Counted from the first letter of the stretch, positions 18,188-27,556 are shown. The stretch is 64,000 nt of DNA from an uncultured Lachnospiraceae bacterium (GCA_947564735.1 CANOEC010000010.1:46313-110312), one strand, 5' to 3'. Notes: a model not told the origin generated them from the sequence alone. Translations and numbers: made by a program.

Positions 18188-19039
18188 ATGAATAAAAAAA
18201 TGAATGAAGAATTACAGGCTTTAGTTGATAAAGCCACCGCAGGGGATAAAAATGCCCTTGAAACGCTTATTGTAGGTGTACAGGATATTGTATTTAATTT
18301 ATCCTTGCGAATGCTCGGTACTTTTGCCGACGCAGAGGACGCCACACAGGACATTTTGTTAAAAATGGTTACTCACCTTTCGTCTTTTAGAGGTGACAGT
18401 TCATTTACAACATGGGTATTCAGTATTGCCACTAATCATTTGAAAAATCACAAAAAGCATATGTTCGCCCACTACCCGTTGAGTTTTGAATATTATGGAA
18501 ATGATATTGAAAACGGAAAAATACAAGACGTACCAGATTTAACACAGAATGTAGAAAAGGATATATTAGCGGAAGAATTGAAAATGTCCTGTACCAATGT
18601 GATGTTGCAATGCCTTGATATAGAGAGCAGATGTATTTTCATATTGGGTACAATGTTTAAAATTGACAGCCGGATTGCAGGGGATATTTTGGAAATGACA
18701 CCCGAAGCATACCGCCAGAGGCTTTCCCGAATACGCAAAAAAATGGCGGATTTTTTAGGACAGTATTGCGGTGAATACGGCAGTGGCAAATGTAAATGCA
18801 AGGATAGAGTGAATTATGCGATACAAAGTCATAGACTAAATCCGTTACAGTTGGATTATATGACAGCCAATGAAATCTCTATTCAGACTATGATAGATGT
18901 GAAAAATGCTATGGAAGATATTGATGATTTATCGCAGGATTTTTCGTTTTGTAAACCCTATCAATCCCCCGAACGCATGAAACATCTGGTACGGGAATTT
19001 TTAGATTCCACACAGTTCTCTATTATCCAAAAAAATTGA
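18188..19039 (+). CDS. Sigma-70 family (ECF-like) RNA polymerase sigma factor with C-terminal extension
   Basis: The 283-residue protein has region 2 (LRMLGTFADAEDATQDILLK) and a TTWVFSIATNHLKNHK segment. A region 4-like helix follows (DSRIAGDILEMTPEAYRQRL). About 80 residues then extend past region 4, starting with a Cys-rich CGEYGSGKCKCKDR. The extension is not typical of ordinary ECF factors and may bind metal or act as a built-in regulatory domain. AGGAGG precedes the start. The next gene (DUF2461) begins 12 bases after the stop, so the two are probably one operon. Confidence 0.82.
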   Translation: MNKKMNEELQALVDKATAGDKNALETLIVGVQDIVFNLSLRMLGTFADAEDATQDILLKMVTHLSSFRGDSSFTTWVFSIATNHLKNHKKHMFAHYPLSFEYYGNDIENGKIQDVPDLTQNVEKDILAEELKMSCTNVMLQCLDIESRCIFILGTMFKIDSRIAGDILEMTPEAYRQRLSRIRKKMADFLGQYCGEYGSGKCKCKDRVNYAIQSHRLNPLQLDYMTANEISIQTMIDVKNAMEDIDDLSQDFSFCKPYQSPERMKHLVREFLDSTQFSIIQKN

Positions 19040-19050
19040 AGGAGAAAAAC

Positions 19051-19734
19051 ATGAACACTCAAATTATTATTGACTACTTATCAGCTTTGAGTATGAACAA
19101 TAACCGTGAATGGTATCATGCAAACAAGGACGATTATAAAAAAGCAAATGCTGAATTTGAAAAGTTGTTACAGACATTGATACTGGAAATCGGGAAATTT
19201 GACAGCAGCATTCTACATAACAATCCCAAAGATCTTACGTTTAAAATTGTAAGGGACACCCGATTCAGTCATGATAAATCACCGTATAACCCTACGTTTC
19301 GCGCTCATATTTCCCCAAAAGGGAAATTGCCTGTTCCTGTCGGCTATTATCTTATGATCAAACCGGGGAATCAATCTTTTTTAGGCGGCGGCTTGTTTGC
19401 GGATATGTTTAAAGACGCTACAACGATGATACGGGATTATATTGTCCAAAACGGAGAACAGTGGGAAAAAATTATCCACGAACCGAATTTTGAAAAATAT
19501 TTCACCGTGCAGGGAACAGCATTAAAAAACGTTCCTGCGGGATATGAGAAAGAGCACCCTCAAGCAGATTATTTAAAATTTAAGAGCTGGTATCTTGAAT
19601 ATCCACTGAAAGATGAAGATGTGAAAAATGTAGAAGTGTTTCTTGCAAAAGCAATAGAGGTTTTCCAAATCATGAAGCCATTTAACGAATATTTGAACAA
19701 GGCACTTGTAAATTTCCAGCTACCGACAAGATAG
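19051..19734 (+). CDS. DUF2461 family protein
   Basis: A 227-residue protein from ATG 19051, which has GAAGGAG upstream. The family pattern is visible: LSMNNNREWYHANKDDY near the N-terminus, FKIVRDTRFSHDKSPYNPTF and then PGNQSFLGGGLF. The biochemical function of DUF2461 is not established. It is coupled to the sigma factor gene upstream. Confidence 0.85.
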   Translation: MNTQIIIDYLSALSMNNNREWYHANKDDYKKANAEFEKLLQTLILEIGKFDSSILHNNPKDLTFKIVRDTRFSHDKSPYNPTFRAHISPKGKLPVPVGYYLMIKPGNQSFLGGGLFADMFKDATTMIRDYIVQNGEQWEKIIHEPNFEKYFTVQGTALKNVPAGYEKEHPQADYLKFKSWYLEYPLKDEDVKNVEVFLAKAIEVFQIMKPFNEYLNKALVNFQLPTR

Positions 19735-19815
19735 ATAAGTAACATATTCAACTTAAAGTTACAAAAAATAATTATAAACCATGTAATGCCATAGGCGGGA
19801 GAAAGGGGATTTTCC

Positions 19816-20262
19816 ATGACATGTACAGAAGCATACAAGGAACACATCATGTATACTTTCCACGGCTTTTGCAAAGTCATTATCCATAATGCAACTATCA
19901 CCGCATGGCGTGACCAGCAAAGGCGGCACAAAAGAGAAATATCCCTTGAATACCTCACAGAAGAAAAGTTTTACCCTTTAGGCACAACAGACGAATATTT
20001 CACAGCATCTGTGGAACGGGGAGCCACATGGCGAGGAGACTGGATATATTTGATATCCCCCGCTTTCAAACAAATGGCTGGCAAAACTGTGGCGGCAGGT
20101 ATGGGAAGAAACCCGAAAAGAATACCTTTCGACCTGCCACACTTATACCAGTATTCTGTAAGGAGTCCGAGATTCTTACGGGAAAGGATCGAATATCAGT
20201 CAATCCGCCCTTTTGCCTCCCGGACATGGATCGTCATGTTCGTGCGGGAAATATCATCATAG
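19816..20262 (+). pseudogene. Mobile-element sigma-like protein, truncated
   Basis: The first 63 codons (MTCTEAYKEHIMYTFHGFCK ... EISLEYLTEEKFYPLGTTDE) resemble the N-terminus of small sigma-70-like proteins found on Clostridia conjugative elements. After TTDEYF the frame continues into unrelated sequence and lacks the region 4 half, so the gene is broken or fused to another fragment. The stretch 20030-20340 has no recognisable product. Confidence 0.45.
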
Positions 20263-20341
20263 TAAAGATGGACAACTTCAGATATACGCAGACCGGAAGA
20301 ATACATGGTGGCAATAACTGCTTTGTGTTTGAAAACAGTGG

Positions 20342-20533
20342 AAAGCGGAGATACAGTCGTTGCAAGCCGAGTATGACAGTATCAGCAAAGAAAAGTCCAA
20401 GACTGCCACAGAGTTAGCTTATGCCGAGGTAATCAGCTATAACAGGAAGAACCTTGAGAGGGAGCTTCAGAACGAGAGCCGACAGCATAACAGACAGCAA
20501 GGTAAGACTAAGCGGAGGGAGGAAGAAATTTAA
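20342..20533 (+). pseudogene. Mobilization-protein C-terminal remnant
   Basis: An open stretch of 63 codons without a start encodes a charged coiled-coil tail (AEYDSISKEKSKTATELAYA, then NRKNLERELQNESRQ) ending at TAA 20533. It resembles the C-terminal tail of relaxase or mobilization proteins of Clostridia elements. This is an inference from style and context; the catalytic part is absent. Confidence 0.35.
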
Positions 20534-20600
20534 TAGAAATATGCGTGTGATTGTGGTATTCTGTTAGAAGTACAAATCGGAAATTGCAGGAGGAACTGAC

Positions 20601-21080
20601 ATGGCTAAGGTTATACTGATGTGCGGTAAAATTTGTAGTGGAAAAAGCTTTTATGCTGATAATATCCGCAAAAACAAATCTGCTGTACTTCTCTCAGTAG
20701 ACGAAATCATGCTTGCTATGTTCGGACAAAATGCCGGAGAAAAACACGATGATTACGTTGACGCTCTTGAAAATTATCTTCTTAAAAAGTCAACAGAATT
20801 TGTTGACGCTGGAATTGATGTAGTTATGGATATAGGTCTTTGGACAAAAGCGAAAAGAAAAGCTGCAAGAGATTTTTACAATTCAAAGAAAATAATAAGT
20901 GAAATACACTATTTGGACATTTCAGATACAGAATGGAAAAAACGCATAGAAAAAAGAAATAACCAAGTATCTAAACATCAAGTTTCTGCTTACTATATTG
21001 ATGAAGGTCTTGCTGAAAAGGCGAACCATCTCTTTGAAAAGCCTGATGGATTTGAAATAGATGTATGGGTAAACTGTTAA
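20601..21080 (+). CDS. P-loop kinase-like ATP-binding protein
   Basis: A 159-residue protein with a Walker A motif near the N-terminus (GKICSGKSFYADN), a DEIMLAMFG segment and DVVMDIGLW as a likely Walker B strand, then a lid-like Arg/Lys-rich helix (EWKKRIEKRNNQ). It fits the AAA_33/zeta-toxin-like kinase group, which phosphorylates small molecules such as antibiotics or sugars. The substrate cannot be determined. Its stop codon lies at the very start of the left attachment repeat, so it is outside or at the edge of the mobile element. Confidence 0.7.
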   Translation: MAKVILMCGKICSGKSFYADNIRKNKSAVLLSVDEIMLAMFGQNAGEKHDDYVDALENYLLKKSTEFVDAGIDVVMDIGLWTKAKRKAARDFYNSKKIISEIHYLDISDTEWKKRIEKRNNQVSKHQVSAYYIDEGLAEKANHLFEKPDGFEIDVWVNC

Positions 21081-21153
21081 ATTCCAGTTTATCTACTAAC
21101 TGATTTAACTTTCCCCTATTTTCAAGGCTTTGCACAATGCCAGCCTCAAAATA
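21080..21153. repeat. Left attachment repeat (att)
   Basis: Positions 21080-21133 match 35198-35251 with one mismatch (ctactaac versus ctattaac). Similarity continues imperfectly to 21153. The repeat starts at the stop codon of the kinase gene. Confidence 0.75.
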
Positions 21154-21160
21154 TGTATCC

Positions 21161-21210
21161 TTTTCCCTTGTTTTTGCCCTTATGGGCATGTTACAAGGGA
21201 AAGTTTTTCT
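21161..21210. repeat. Left-end integrase arm-type repeats
   Basis: TTCCCTTGTTTTTGCCCTTA and the downstream ACAAGGGAAA form an imperfect palindrome. A similar unit in the same orientation lies inside the right end at 35024-35095. Shared inner-end repeats fit arm-type binding sites for the tyrosine integrase. Confidence 0.5.
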
Positions 21211-21219
21211 TATCCAGTT

Positions 21220-22518
21220 TTAATTCATTCCCACAACCTTATCCAAGAGCTTTGCAGATTCCCGCTTTGCCTCCCTTGTTGCGTGTGCATAGACATTCAT
21301 GGTAGTGCTTACGTCCGAGTGTCCTAAAAGTTCCTGCACATCCTTTGGCTGTGCCCCGTTTGATAACAGGTTCGTTGTATAGGTGTGTCTTAATGTGTGG
21401 AAGTGGAATCCTTCTAATTCTGGTACTTTCCTTGCCGCTGTCCGGCAGGCTGTTTCTACGGTGGCAGGAAGTTCAAGACAGCCATCTTCCCTCAGGCATA
21501 CAAAGGAGATTTCCGTATAATCCTCCGGCACATTCTCTGTCATTCCTAAATTGTAATACTCATAATGTACCCGATTTTTCTCTGTAACTTCCCTGTAGAA
21601 ATTCCTGTGGTAGAGTTCGTCATACTGCATACGGTTTTTAAGCTGCTGTTTCCTTGCTTTCTTCAAGATGTCAGCGAGGGCATTGCCAAAATCAACAATC
21701 CGTACTTTCTTCCTTTTTGTAGAGCCGATTTCGTGCTTATGGGTAGCGCCGTTGTAGCGGACACTCCTGCGAACTGTCAGGCATTGTTCCTCAAAGTTGA
21801 TATCCTGCCAAGTCAGTCCTGCCACTTCCCCAAGCCTGAGACCTGTAAAATAGGATATCTGTACAGGCAGGATTGCGTCTTTGCTCCGCTTGCCAAGCTG
21901 TGCAATCAGCTTTTGGTACTGCTCAAATGACAGTGGCTTGACCTTGCCATTGTCGGGGTCCGTTTCTTCCGCAAACAAGTCCATATCGTCCTTTTTATGC
22001 CTCATGACTACATACTGCATGGGATTGAATGTAATGTACTGTTTCGGGAACACCGCAAAGCGGAATGACTGCTGTAATACTGCGGAAAATGCCTTTACAT
22101 AGTCTTTGGAATACCCTTTGGAAACAAAATCTTCAATCGTGCCTCCAAAAGACATGATATCCATGAACTGCTGTAAATGCCCCGAAGTGACCGTTTTGAG
22201 TTTTCGTCTGCTTACAGGGTGCTGTTTAATACGGTTGATCGCCTGAAGATAAGTACCAACAGTGCCATTGCTTAATGTGCCTGTCTTTAATTCTTCCTCT
22301 GCCCATGTGTCAAGTAGCTGCCCAAGCGTGATATTGTCTGCCTTTGCAATGAATTTCTTGCTTTCATAATCCTCCATTGCCTGCCTTAACAGCTTTTCCG
22401 TTTCGCTCTTGCTTTCTGTTCCTGCACATTCTTTCTGTACCAGATTCCCGCTTGCGTCCTCCACATAGAAGCGGTAGTACCATTTTTTTCCTTTCTTCCG
22501 TACTGATCCTTTTGCCAT
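21220..22518 (-). CDS. int: Tyrosine recombinase, phage/Tn916-type integrase
   Basis: A 432-residue integrase from ATG 22518 (GGAG upstream). The N-terminal arm-binding domain opens MAKGSVRKKGKKWYYRFYVE. The catalytic residues are in order: Arg in YFTGLRLGEVAGLTW, the H-x-x-R box in FHTLRHTYTTNLL, His in LGHSDVSTTMNVY, and the Tyr nucleophile in that last motif. It lies at the left end of the element, beside the attachment repeat, and would catalyse integration and, with the excisionase, excision. Confidence 0.93.
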   Translation of the reverse strand: MAKGSVRKKGKKWYYRFYVEDASGNLVQKECAGTESKSETEKLLRQAMEDYESKKFIAKADNITLGQLLDTWAEEELKTGTLSNGTVGTYLQAINRIKQHPVSRRKLKTVTSGHLQQFMDIMSFGGTIEDFVSKGYSKDYVKAFSAVLQQSFRFAVFPKQYITFNPMQYVVMRHKKDDMDLFAEETDPDNGKVKPLSFEQYQKLIAQLGKRSKDAILPVQISYFTGLRLGEVAGLTWQDINFEEQCLTVRRSVRYNGATHKHEIGSTKRKKVRIVDFGNALADILKKARKQQLKNRMQYDELYHRNFYREVTEKNRVHYEYYNLGMTENVPEDYTEISFVCLREDGCLELPATVETACRTAARKVPELEGFHFHTLRHTYTTNLLSNGAQPKDVQELLGHSDVSTTMNVYAHATREAKRESAKLLDKVVGMN

Positions 22519-22642
22519 AATCGTTTCTCCTTTCAATGAACGCATTTCTGCGTATGTAATTCATTGAACAGATATGGCAATCGGAACTGATGAAATGCTT
22601 TCTGCTGATAAGGATAGTATAAAATCTGCTGTCCTTCCATAC

Positions 22643-23257
22643 CTAATCGGGATCTTCCTCTGATAAAAGATTGGAAAGTCTTGCAGCGGCAGCATCAGGA
22701 TTTTTGGAGTAGAGCCTCACTATGTCACCCATATCATTAAGGGCATTTACTGTGTGGGTAATCTCCCGAAGGAACATGATTTCATCATATTCCCTCCCTG
22801 ATTCAAATCCCATTGTCTTTGCAAGTTTGGCGCTTTCCTTGTTTCCTTTAAACTTCCTGCACGCAAGACGGAAAGAGTCCACAAACGATTCATATTCCCG
22901 CAGCATCAGCAACAGCAGGTCTTTTGAAAAGTCTGATTCGGAAGTTTCCATGTCATAAGGCAGCTTTGAAAGAATGGAGGACATGGCATCACGGATTAAC
23001 ATTTCCTTTTTATCCGTAATGTCAGATTCGTATTCCTCCGTTTCGCCTTTTAACCACTCTACGGAAACATGGAGAGCATCTGCCAGACCGTCAAGGACGA
23101 GTTTCTTGGTGTTGTCAATCGTTCCTGCCTCATACCTCTGGATAGTGGATGCGGTGACACCCATTTTTTCAGCAACATAAGGCTGGTTGACGCCCAGTTC
23201 CAGTCTCCGCTGTTTTGCTCTGCCGCCGATTATCTTGCGTAGCTCCTTGTCTTTCAT
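22643..23257 (-). CDS. XRE-family transcriptional regulator
   Basis: A 204-residue protein with an N-terminal Cro/C1 helix-turn-helix (RRLELGVNQPYVAEKMGVTA, then STIQRYEAGTID) and a longer helical C-terminal part of unknown function. It is divergent from the excisionase gene. Two palindromic sites lie between them, so it probably represses itself and the xis/mob transcript as the element's maintenance switch. Confidence 0.85.
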   Translation of the reverse strand: MKDKELRKIIGGRAKQRRLELGVNQPYVAEKMGVTASTIQRYEAGTIDNTKKLVLDGLADALHVSVEWLKGETEEYESDITDKKEMLIRDAMSSILSKLPYDMETSESDFSKDLLLLMLREYESFVDSFRLACRKFKGNKESAKLAKTMGFESGREYDEIMFLREITHTVNALNDMGDIVRLYSKNPDAAAARLSNLLSEEDPD

Positions 23258-23311
23258 GTTGGGTTTCCTCCTTTATCGGTATGGTCAGAGTATATCATAT
23301 CAAAAGCAATA

Positions 23312-23413
23312 TTGCAATATGCAAGTTAAAAATAATTTTTAAAATCACATAACGCTTGACAATAAAATATAAATGGTGTATAGTAAGCATACTATAAAAA
23401 TTGCATATTGCAT
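23312..23413 (+). promoter_or_regulatory. xis promoter with paired operator sites
   Basis: TTGACA (23355-23360), a 17-base spacer and TATAGT (23378-23383) form a strong promoter reading toward xis. It is flanked by related palindromes: TTGCAATATGCAA at 23312-23324 and TTGCATATTGCAT at 23401-23413. These are likely binding sites for the divergent XRE regulator. Confidence 0.65.
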
Positions 23414-23432
23414 TTTAAGAGGAGGAGAATGA

Positions 23433-23663
23433 ATGACAGAAATGAAGATTGCCCTTTCGATTGAGGAGGCAGCCGACTACACGGGTGTTGGTCGGAACAC
23501 ACTAAGGAAACTGGTAGAGTGGAATAAGCTCCCTGTATTAAAAGTGGGGAGAAAGGTACTTATCAAAAAGGACATTCTGGAAATGTTTATGACTGTCAAT
23601 GAGGGAAGGGATTTGAGGGACAAGGGCAATGTCAAAGCCGTCACAAGAAAGCCTGCTGTATAA
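23433..23663 (+). CDS. xis: Excisionase-family DNA-binding protein
   Basis: A 76-residue winged-helix protein. IEEAADYTGVGRNTLRKLVE followed by LPVLKVGRKVLIKKDILE is the MerR-like HTH_17/excisionase pattern. AGGAGGAG lies before the start. It is probably the directionality factor for the integrase. Confidence 0.82.
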   Translation: MTEMKIALSIEEAADYTGVGRNTLRKLVEWNKLPVLKVGRKVLIKKDILEMFMTVNEGRDLRDKGNVKAVTRKPAV

Positions 23664-23685
23664 AATGCAGGCGCATAGTTGCAGT

Positions 23686-23831
23686 GAACTTAAAAAATGC
23701 AATCATTTTTGAAAAAAGAACTTAAAAAATGCAGTCACTTTTGAAAAATGAACTCAAAAAGTAAGTTCACTGAAAAACTGTGTGATATATGTTCCGCCAA
23801 AAATGAACTTAAAAAGTGCAATCACTCTGAA
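23686..23831 (+). repeat. Iteron-like direct repeats
   Basis: A unit beginning GAACTTAAAAAATGCA and containing TCA-T/C-TTTTGAAAAA starts at 23686, 23718 and 23750 (spacing 32, 32); a further copy starts at 23805. The third copy is degenerate. The block lies between xis and the oriT-like site. Regular spacing suggests a protein-binding array for replication, transfer or xis regulation. Confidence 0.6.
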
Positions 23832-24012
23832 TAAAGTCAGTTGACTGCCGGAAACAGCAAAAATGAAATTCAGCATAATCAGTACATCTGGGACAGATAA
23901 GGATAACAAAGACGGGCAGAAATAATAAGACTGCTGATAAAACAAGCATAAAACAGCCGGAAAATTGTTTCCAATATGCAGGAGATACATTTCACTGAAT
24001 ACCCTCGGAGAG

Positions 24013-24080
24013 CCCCCGCAGTATTGGCTTGCCAATACTGCTAGGGGGTTATCATCTATGGCAGAGCCAAGATGATAACC
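24013..24080 (+). other. oriT-like nested inverted repeats
   Basis: CAGTATTGGC-TT-GCCAATACTG (24019-24040) is enclosed by CCCCC (24013-24017) and GGGGG (24044-24048). It is followed at once by GGTTATCATCT (24047-24057) pairing with AGATGATAACC (24070-24080). The site is 35 bases before the relaxase start, where MobV-type elements carry their origin of transfer. The nick position is not identified. Confidence 0.55.
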
Positions 24081-24114
24081 GCACTGCTCCAATATGAAAT
24101 CAAGGAGGAAGGAC

Positions 24115-25395
24115 ATGGGAGAAATCTCTTTCAGCAACCACATCAGCAACAAGAAGAGCGCCATCAACAGCAAGGCAAAACTTGCAGGGGTTGCAAAACA
24201 CAATCTGAGGAAGTATCATTCGCAGGATTACAGCAGGGATAACATCACACTTCTTTATGGGACAACGAATCTCATGCAGGACGTGAAAGATGTTTACCGC
24301 AAAGAGTTTGACGCTGCCCTGCATGAATACAATACGAAGCAGAAAAGACCGGAAAGACGGATTGACGATTATTTTGAACATGTATCCGAAACGGAACAGG
24401 ATATGGCAGTGGAAATCATCATACAATGCGGGGATAAGGGCTTTTGGGAACAGAACATGGATGACAGGATATTTATGAAGCAGGTCTATAAGCAGCTCCT
24501 TGTAAAACTGCAGGAATATCTGCCGGATTTTAAGATAGCCAATGCGGTGATCCACTTTGATGAGGCAAGCCCGCACATGCACGTTGTAGGAGTTCCGATA
24601 GGGAGGGGATTTAAACGGGGGCTGTCAACAAAAGTGTCAAAACGTTCCGTATTCACTCCCCAAGTCCTGTCAGAAGTCTTACAGGATAAAATGCGGGCGG
24701 ATGCAAACCATTATATGAAAGCCATATTCCAACAGGAAGTAAAGGAAAAGAAAAAAGGAAAAAACCATGACCTGACTGTTGCGGAATACAAAGTTGCAAA
24801 AGAAGAAGAGAAAATTGAAAAATTATCAACAGATAAAATAGGATTGGAGGCTGACCTTCTCGTCCTGAACCATAAAAAATCCACTACACAAAAGAAACTG
24901 GAGGAACTGGACGGAGAGATTGAAAGTTCCAATATATTTTTTAGAGCAATCCGACAGATAAAACAGTTTATACAGGCGTATCTTCCCTTTGCACCATTGA
25001 TTGAGGAATTTGCGAACCATGTGGAACGTGGGGCGGATATAGAGGCAGGAAACAGCTTTCGTGGCTTGCTGACCGCACTTGGGGAACTGCTGAATTCATT
25101 CAAGGAGATCATAAAAGACGGATTATGCTGGTTTCCACGCCTTATGCGGTGGCAGACCTCAAAAGGCGAAGTTTCCCCTGTGTTTGAAGATAACAGGAAT
25201 GAAGGCTATTACTACCGGCTTAAATCCTATATGGATATCCATACAAGGCAGGAATACCCGAAAGAACTGATACAGCCGGAAATCAAGCTTGAAAACCGTA
25301 CAGGCACAATAGACCAGTTAGCGCAGAATGTGGAAGCTGTTGAAAAGCAGGTACAGTTTATGGGTGTAAAAATGAACAGGAATCAAATGTATTAG
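24115..25395 (+). CDS. mobV: MobV-family relaxase (Pre/Mob)
   Basis: A 426-residue protein from ATG 24115, preceded by GGAGGAAGGAC. Motif I (KHNLRKYHS) and the metal-binding motif III (HFDEASPHMHVVGVPI) are typical of MobV/Pre relaxases, which nick oriT and lead the strand into a recipient. A coiled coil occupies about residues 210-280 (KEEEKIEKLSTDKIGLEADL and onward). A hairpin terminator follows the gene. Confidence 0.9.
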   Translation: MGEISFSNHISNKKSAINSKAKLAGVAKHNLRKYHSQDYSRDNITLLYGTTNLMQDVKDVYRKEFDAALHEYNTKQKRPERRIDDYFEHVSETEQDMAVEIIIQCGDKGFWEQNMDDRIFMKQVYKQLLVKLQEYLPDFKIANAVIHFDEASPHMHVVGVPIGRGFKRGLSTKVSKRSVFTPQVLSEVLQDKMRADANHYMKAIFQQEVKEKKKGKNHDLTVAEYKVAKEEEKIEKLSTDKIGLEADLLVLNHKKSTTQKKLEELDGEIESSNIFFRAIRQIKQFIQAYLPFAPLIEEFANHVERGADIEAGNSFRGLLTALGELLNSFKEIIKDGLCWFPRLMRWQTSKGEVSPVFEDNRNEGYYYRLKSYMDIHTRQEYPKELIQPEIKLENRTGTIDQLAQNVEAVEKQVQFMGVKMNRNQMY

Positions 25396-25445
25396 ACCTA
25401 GCCAATTATAAAGCAGCAGACTAAAACTAAAATCTTGTAATGCTC

Positions 25446-25480
25446 AAAAGGACATTTCCATTCTTTGAAAATGTCCTTTT
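25446..25480 (+). terminator. Terminator of the relaxase transcript
   Basis: AAAAGGACATTT (25446-25457) pairs with AAATGTCCTTTT (25469-25480). It is symmetrical and may also serve the convergent helicase gene. Confidence 0.75.
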
Positions 25481-25552
25481 GCATATACGAGGATGCGAGA
25501 GTGTGCATATCTCTGAAATAGAGTTTTGGGGCGTGATAAAATGAAGCTGTTA

Positions 25553-27556
25553 TTATGTAAGATTTTGTTTTGCAACCTCTTTTAGCTTATCAATGAGTTT
25601 TTGAGCATCTTTGGATAATGCACCATTTTCATAAGTCTTAATTAGTTGGTTTGGAAAATAGTTCTCATATATATCCATTTTTTTAGACCATGAAATATCG
25701 TAATCCTCAGTGCCAAGCATACCAACATGTTCCCAGAACATTTTCTTGCCACATGGCAGGTAGATAGTAAAGTCAGGATTTATAGTTTTTCCATCTCCAT
25801 ATTCCAGTAATTCCTCGTATTTATATTTAATACCAGATGCATGGAGTAAATCACAAATGATAACCTCGGATTTGCTTCGTACGTTATTACCATCTACGGT
25901 TGTATAGATACGATTCAGTTGATATTTATCCGTTCCTAAATAACGTGCAATTTCCTGATGTAAATACTGGGAGTTAGGGTTATCTTCAAGTAATTTTACG
26001 AAGTAGTTTAATAATTCATGCTTATATTCTTTCTTTTCGGTAATATCATCAAGCATTATTTTCATCTGCTCGTCTGATATGTCAGTTGATGTGACCTCTA
26101 TTACTAACCATCTTTCTAAGGGTTTTTTGAGTTTTGCTTTTCCTCTAATAATAGAATCGTACACTATATCAGATAATTCTTCAGCAGTTATGTTATTTGC
26201 TTTCATTATACGAACAAAGCCTTTGGATCGTGTGCTATCATAGAGTTCTTGTAATTTAGTATCTTGAATATCATATAATTCTGTAAGACCGGAAAAACCT
26301 TTACAGATTATTTTAATTAGACCAGCTTTCATATAGTATGGCAAACATTCTTGAATGTCTTCATTGTCAAAATAAGCAATCACTCTGTATCCATCACGTT
26401 TTCCTATATTCTTGTAGACTTCCTGTAGCTTTGCCTCTGTTGGAAATGACCTGTCTATAAAATGTGTTCTCTTTACATCTATATTCTTATTGGAATATAG
26501 CAAATAGGCATTAGCACCATATCCGTCACGAGCGGCTCGACCAACCTCTTGATAATATTGCTCTGCGGATTCTGGTATCATAAAATGAATCACATTTCTT
26601 ATATCTTTTATATCAATTCCCATACCAAATGCGTTGGTTGCAAACACAAGGTTGATGTTCCCATTACGGTATTGCTCTATAATATCCATTCGTTCTTTTG
26701 AGGACATTTCTCCATGAAACCATGCTGCCTTATAACCTTTAGAGATTGCCTCCTCACATAAGCCCTCTACAGCACGTTCTCCTTTTTTTCGATATACATA
26801 TACCAATGTTTTTTCGTGACGATGGTTTTTAATTATTTCCCAAAATTTATCTTCTTTTTCATCTTCTTTGTTGAATTTAAGAGTATGGAGTTGAATTTCG
26901 TTTCGCATTAAAACAGTCTGTTTGAGGATATTGTGCTTTGAAATATGGAATTCTTCACAAATATCTTTCAATTCTTTTGGATTAAGAGTAGCGGTTAAGG
27001 CTAAAATTCTGCACCACTTGTCAGCACCGAAAATTCTATCCAGAAAATTTGGTATGCGTTTGTAAAATGGTCTAAAACTCATGCCCCACTGGCTGACACA
27101 ATGCACCTCGTCAATTACCAAGAGTTTTATATCTTCTTTTCTTTGTTTCAGGCAGTATTCAAAAAAGCCATCTGTAGCAAATTTTTCAGGACTGGCAAAG
27201 ATAAATTTTGGCGTACTTTTCTTATTGGCAAAATCGGATAATACAGTCATTTGTTTCTTGGCATTTATACCACCATGAATAACCAATGTTTCATATCCCT
27301 GATCATTTAGCTTTTCAGCCTGTTCAGCAATCAATGCAGTCAATGGGGAAACAACCAGTGTTATTCCTCCAACCTCCATAGCAGACATCCAGTAAATTAT
27401 GGATTTACCACCGCCAGTAGGCATAATGCATAAAGTATTATCTTTTTCTACAAGGTTGTTTATAACATCCTTTTGAAATTCTTTTAGTTGAAAATCAAAA
27501 GAAGGAAAGTATTTCCTAAAATCTTTATCCAAATTAAGCAAATCCCATACCTCCAT
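25553..27556 (-). CDS. RecQ-like superfamily 2 helicase with C-terminal nuclease-like domain
   Basis: A 667-residue protein. Helicase motifs are in order: Q-motif region FQLKEFQ, Walker A MPTGGGKSII, motif II VIDEVHCVSQWG (DEVH rather than DEAH), LTATLNPKEL, motif V ATNAFGMGIDI and motif VI QYYQEVGRAARDG. This is the RecQ arrangement. The last 110 residues (from about 558) hold SKSEVIICDLL, INPDFTIYL and WEHVGMLG, which fits a PD-(D/E)XK-type nuclease seen at the end of some helicases. RecQ proteins normally end in RQC/HRDC domains instead. The start overlaps the upstream gene, so the two proteins are probably partners. A role in DNA defence or element maintenance is an inference. Confidence 0.8.
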   Translation of the reverse strand: MEVWDLLNLDKDFRKYFPSFDFQLKEFQKDVINNLVEKDNTLCIMPTGGGKSIIYWMSAMEVGGITLVVSPLTALIAEQAEKLNDQGYETLVIHGGINAKKQMTVLSDFANKKSTPKFIFASPEKFATDGFFEYCLKQRKEDIKLLVIDEVHCVSQWGMSFRPFYKRIPNFLDRIFGADKWCRILALTATLNPKELKDICEEFHISKHNILKQTVLMRNEIQLHTLKFNKEDEKEDKFWEIIKNHRHEKTLVYVYRKKGERAVEGLCEEAISKGYKAAWFHGEMSSKERMDIIEQYRNGNINLVFATNAFGMGIDIKDIRNVIHFMIPESAEQYYQEVGRAARDGYGANAYLLYSNKNIDVKRTHFIDRSFPTEAKLQEVYKNIGKRDGYRVIAYFDNEDIQECLPYYMKAGLIKIICKGFSGLTELYDIQDTKLQELYDSTRSKGFVRIMKANNITAEELSDIVYDSIIRGKAKLKKPLERWLVIEVTSTDISDEQMKIMLDDITEKKEYKHELLNYFVKLLEDNPNSQYLHQEIARYLGTDKYQLNRIYTTVDGNNVRSKSEVIICDLLHASGIKYKYEELLEYGDGKTINPDFTIYLPCGKKMFWEHVGMLGTEDYDISWSKKMDIYENYFPNQLIKTYENGALSKDAQKLIDKLKEVAKQNLT

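Noticed and set aside
23686-23831. Possible CRISPR array
   Set aside because: Only four units, with neither constant repeats nor unique spacers and no cas genes; it fits iteron-like binding sites better.
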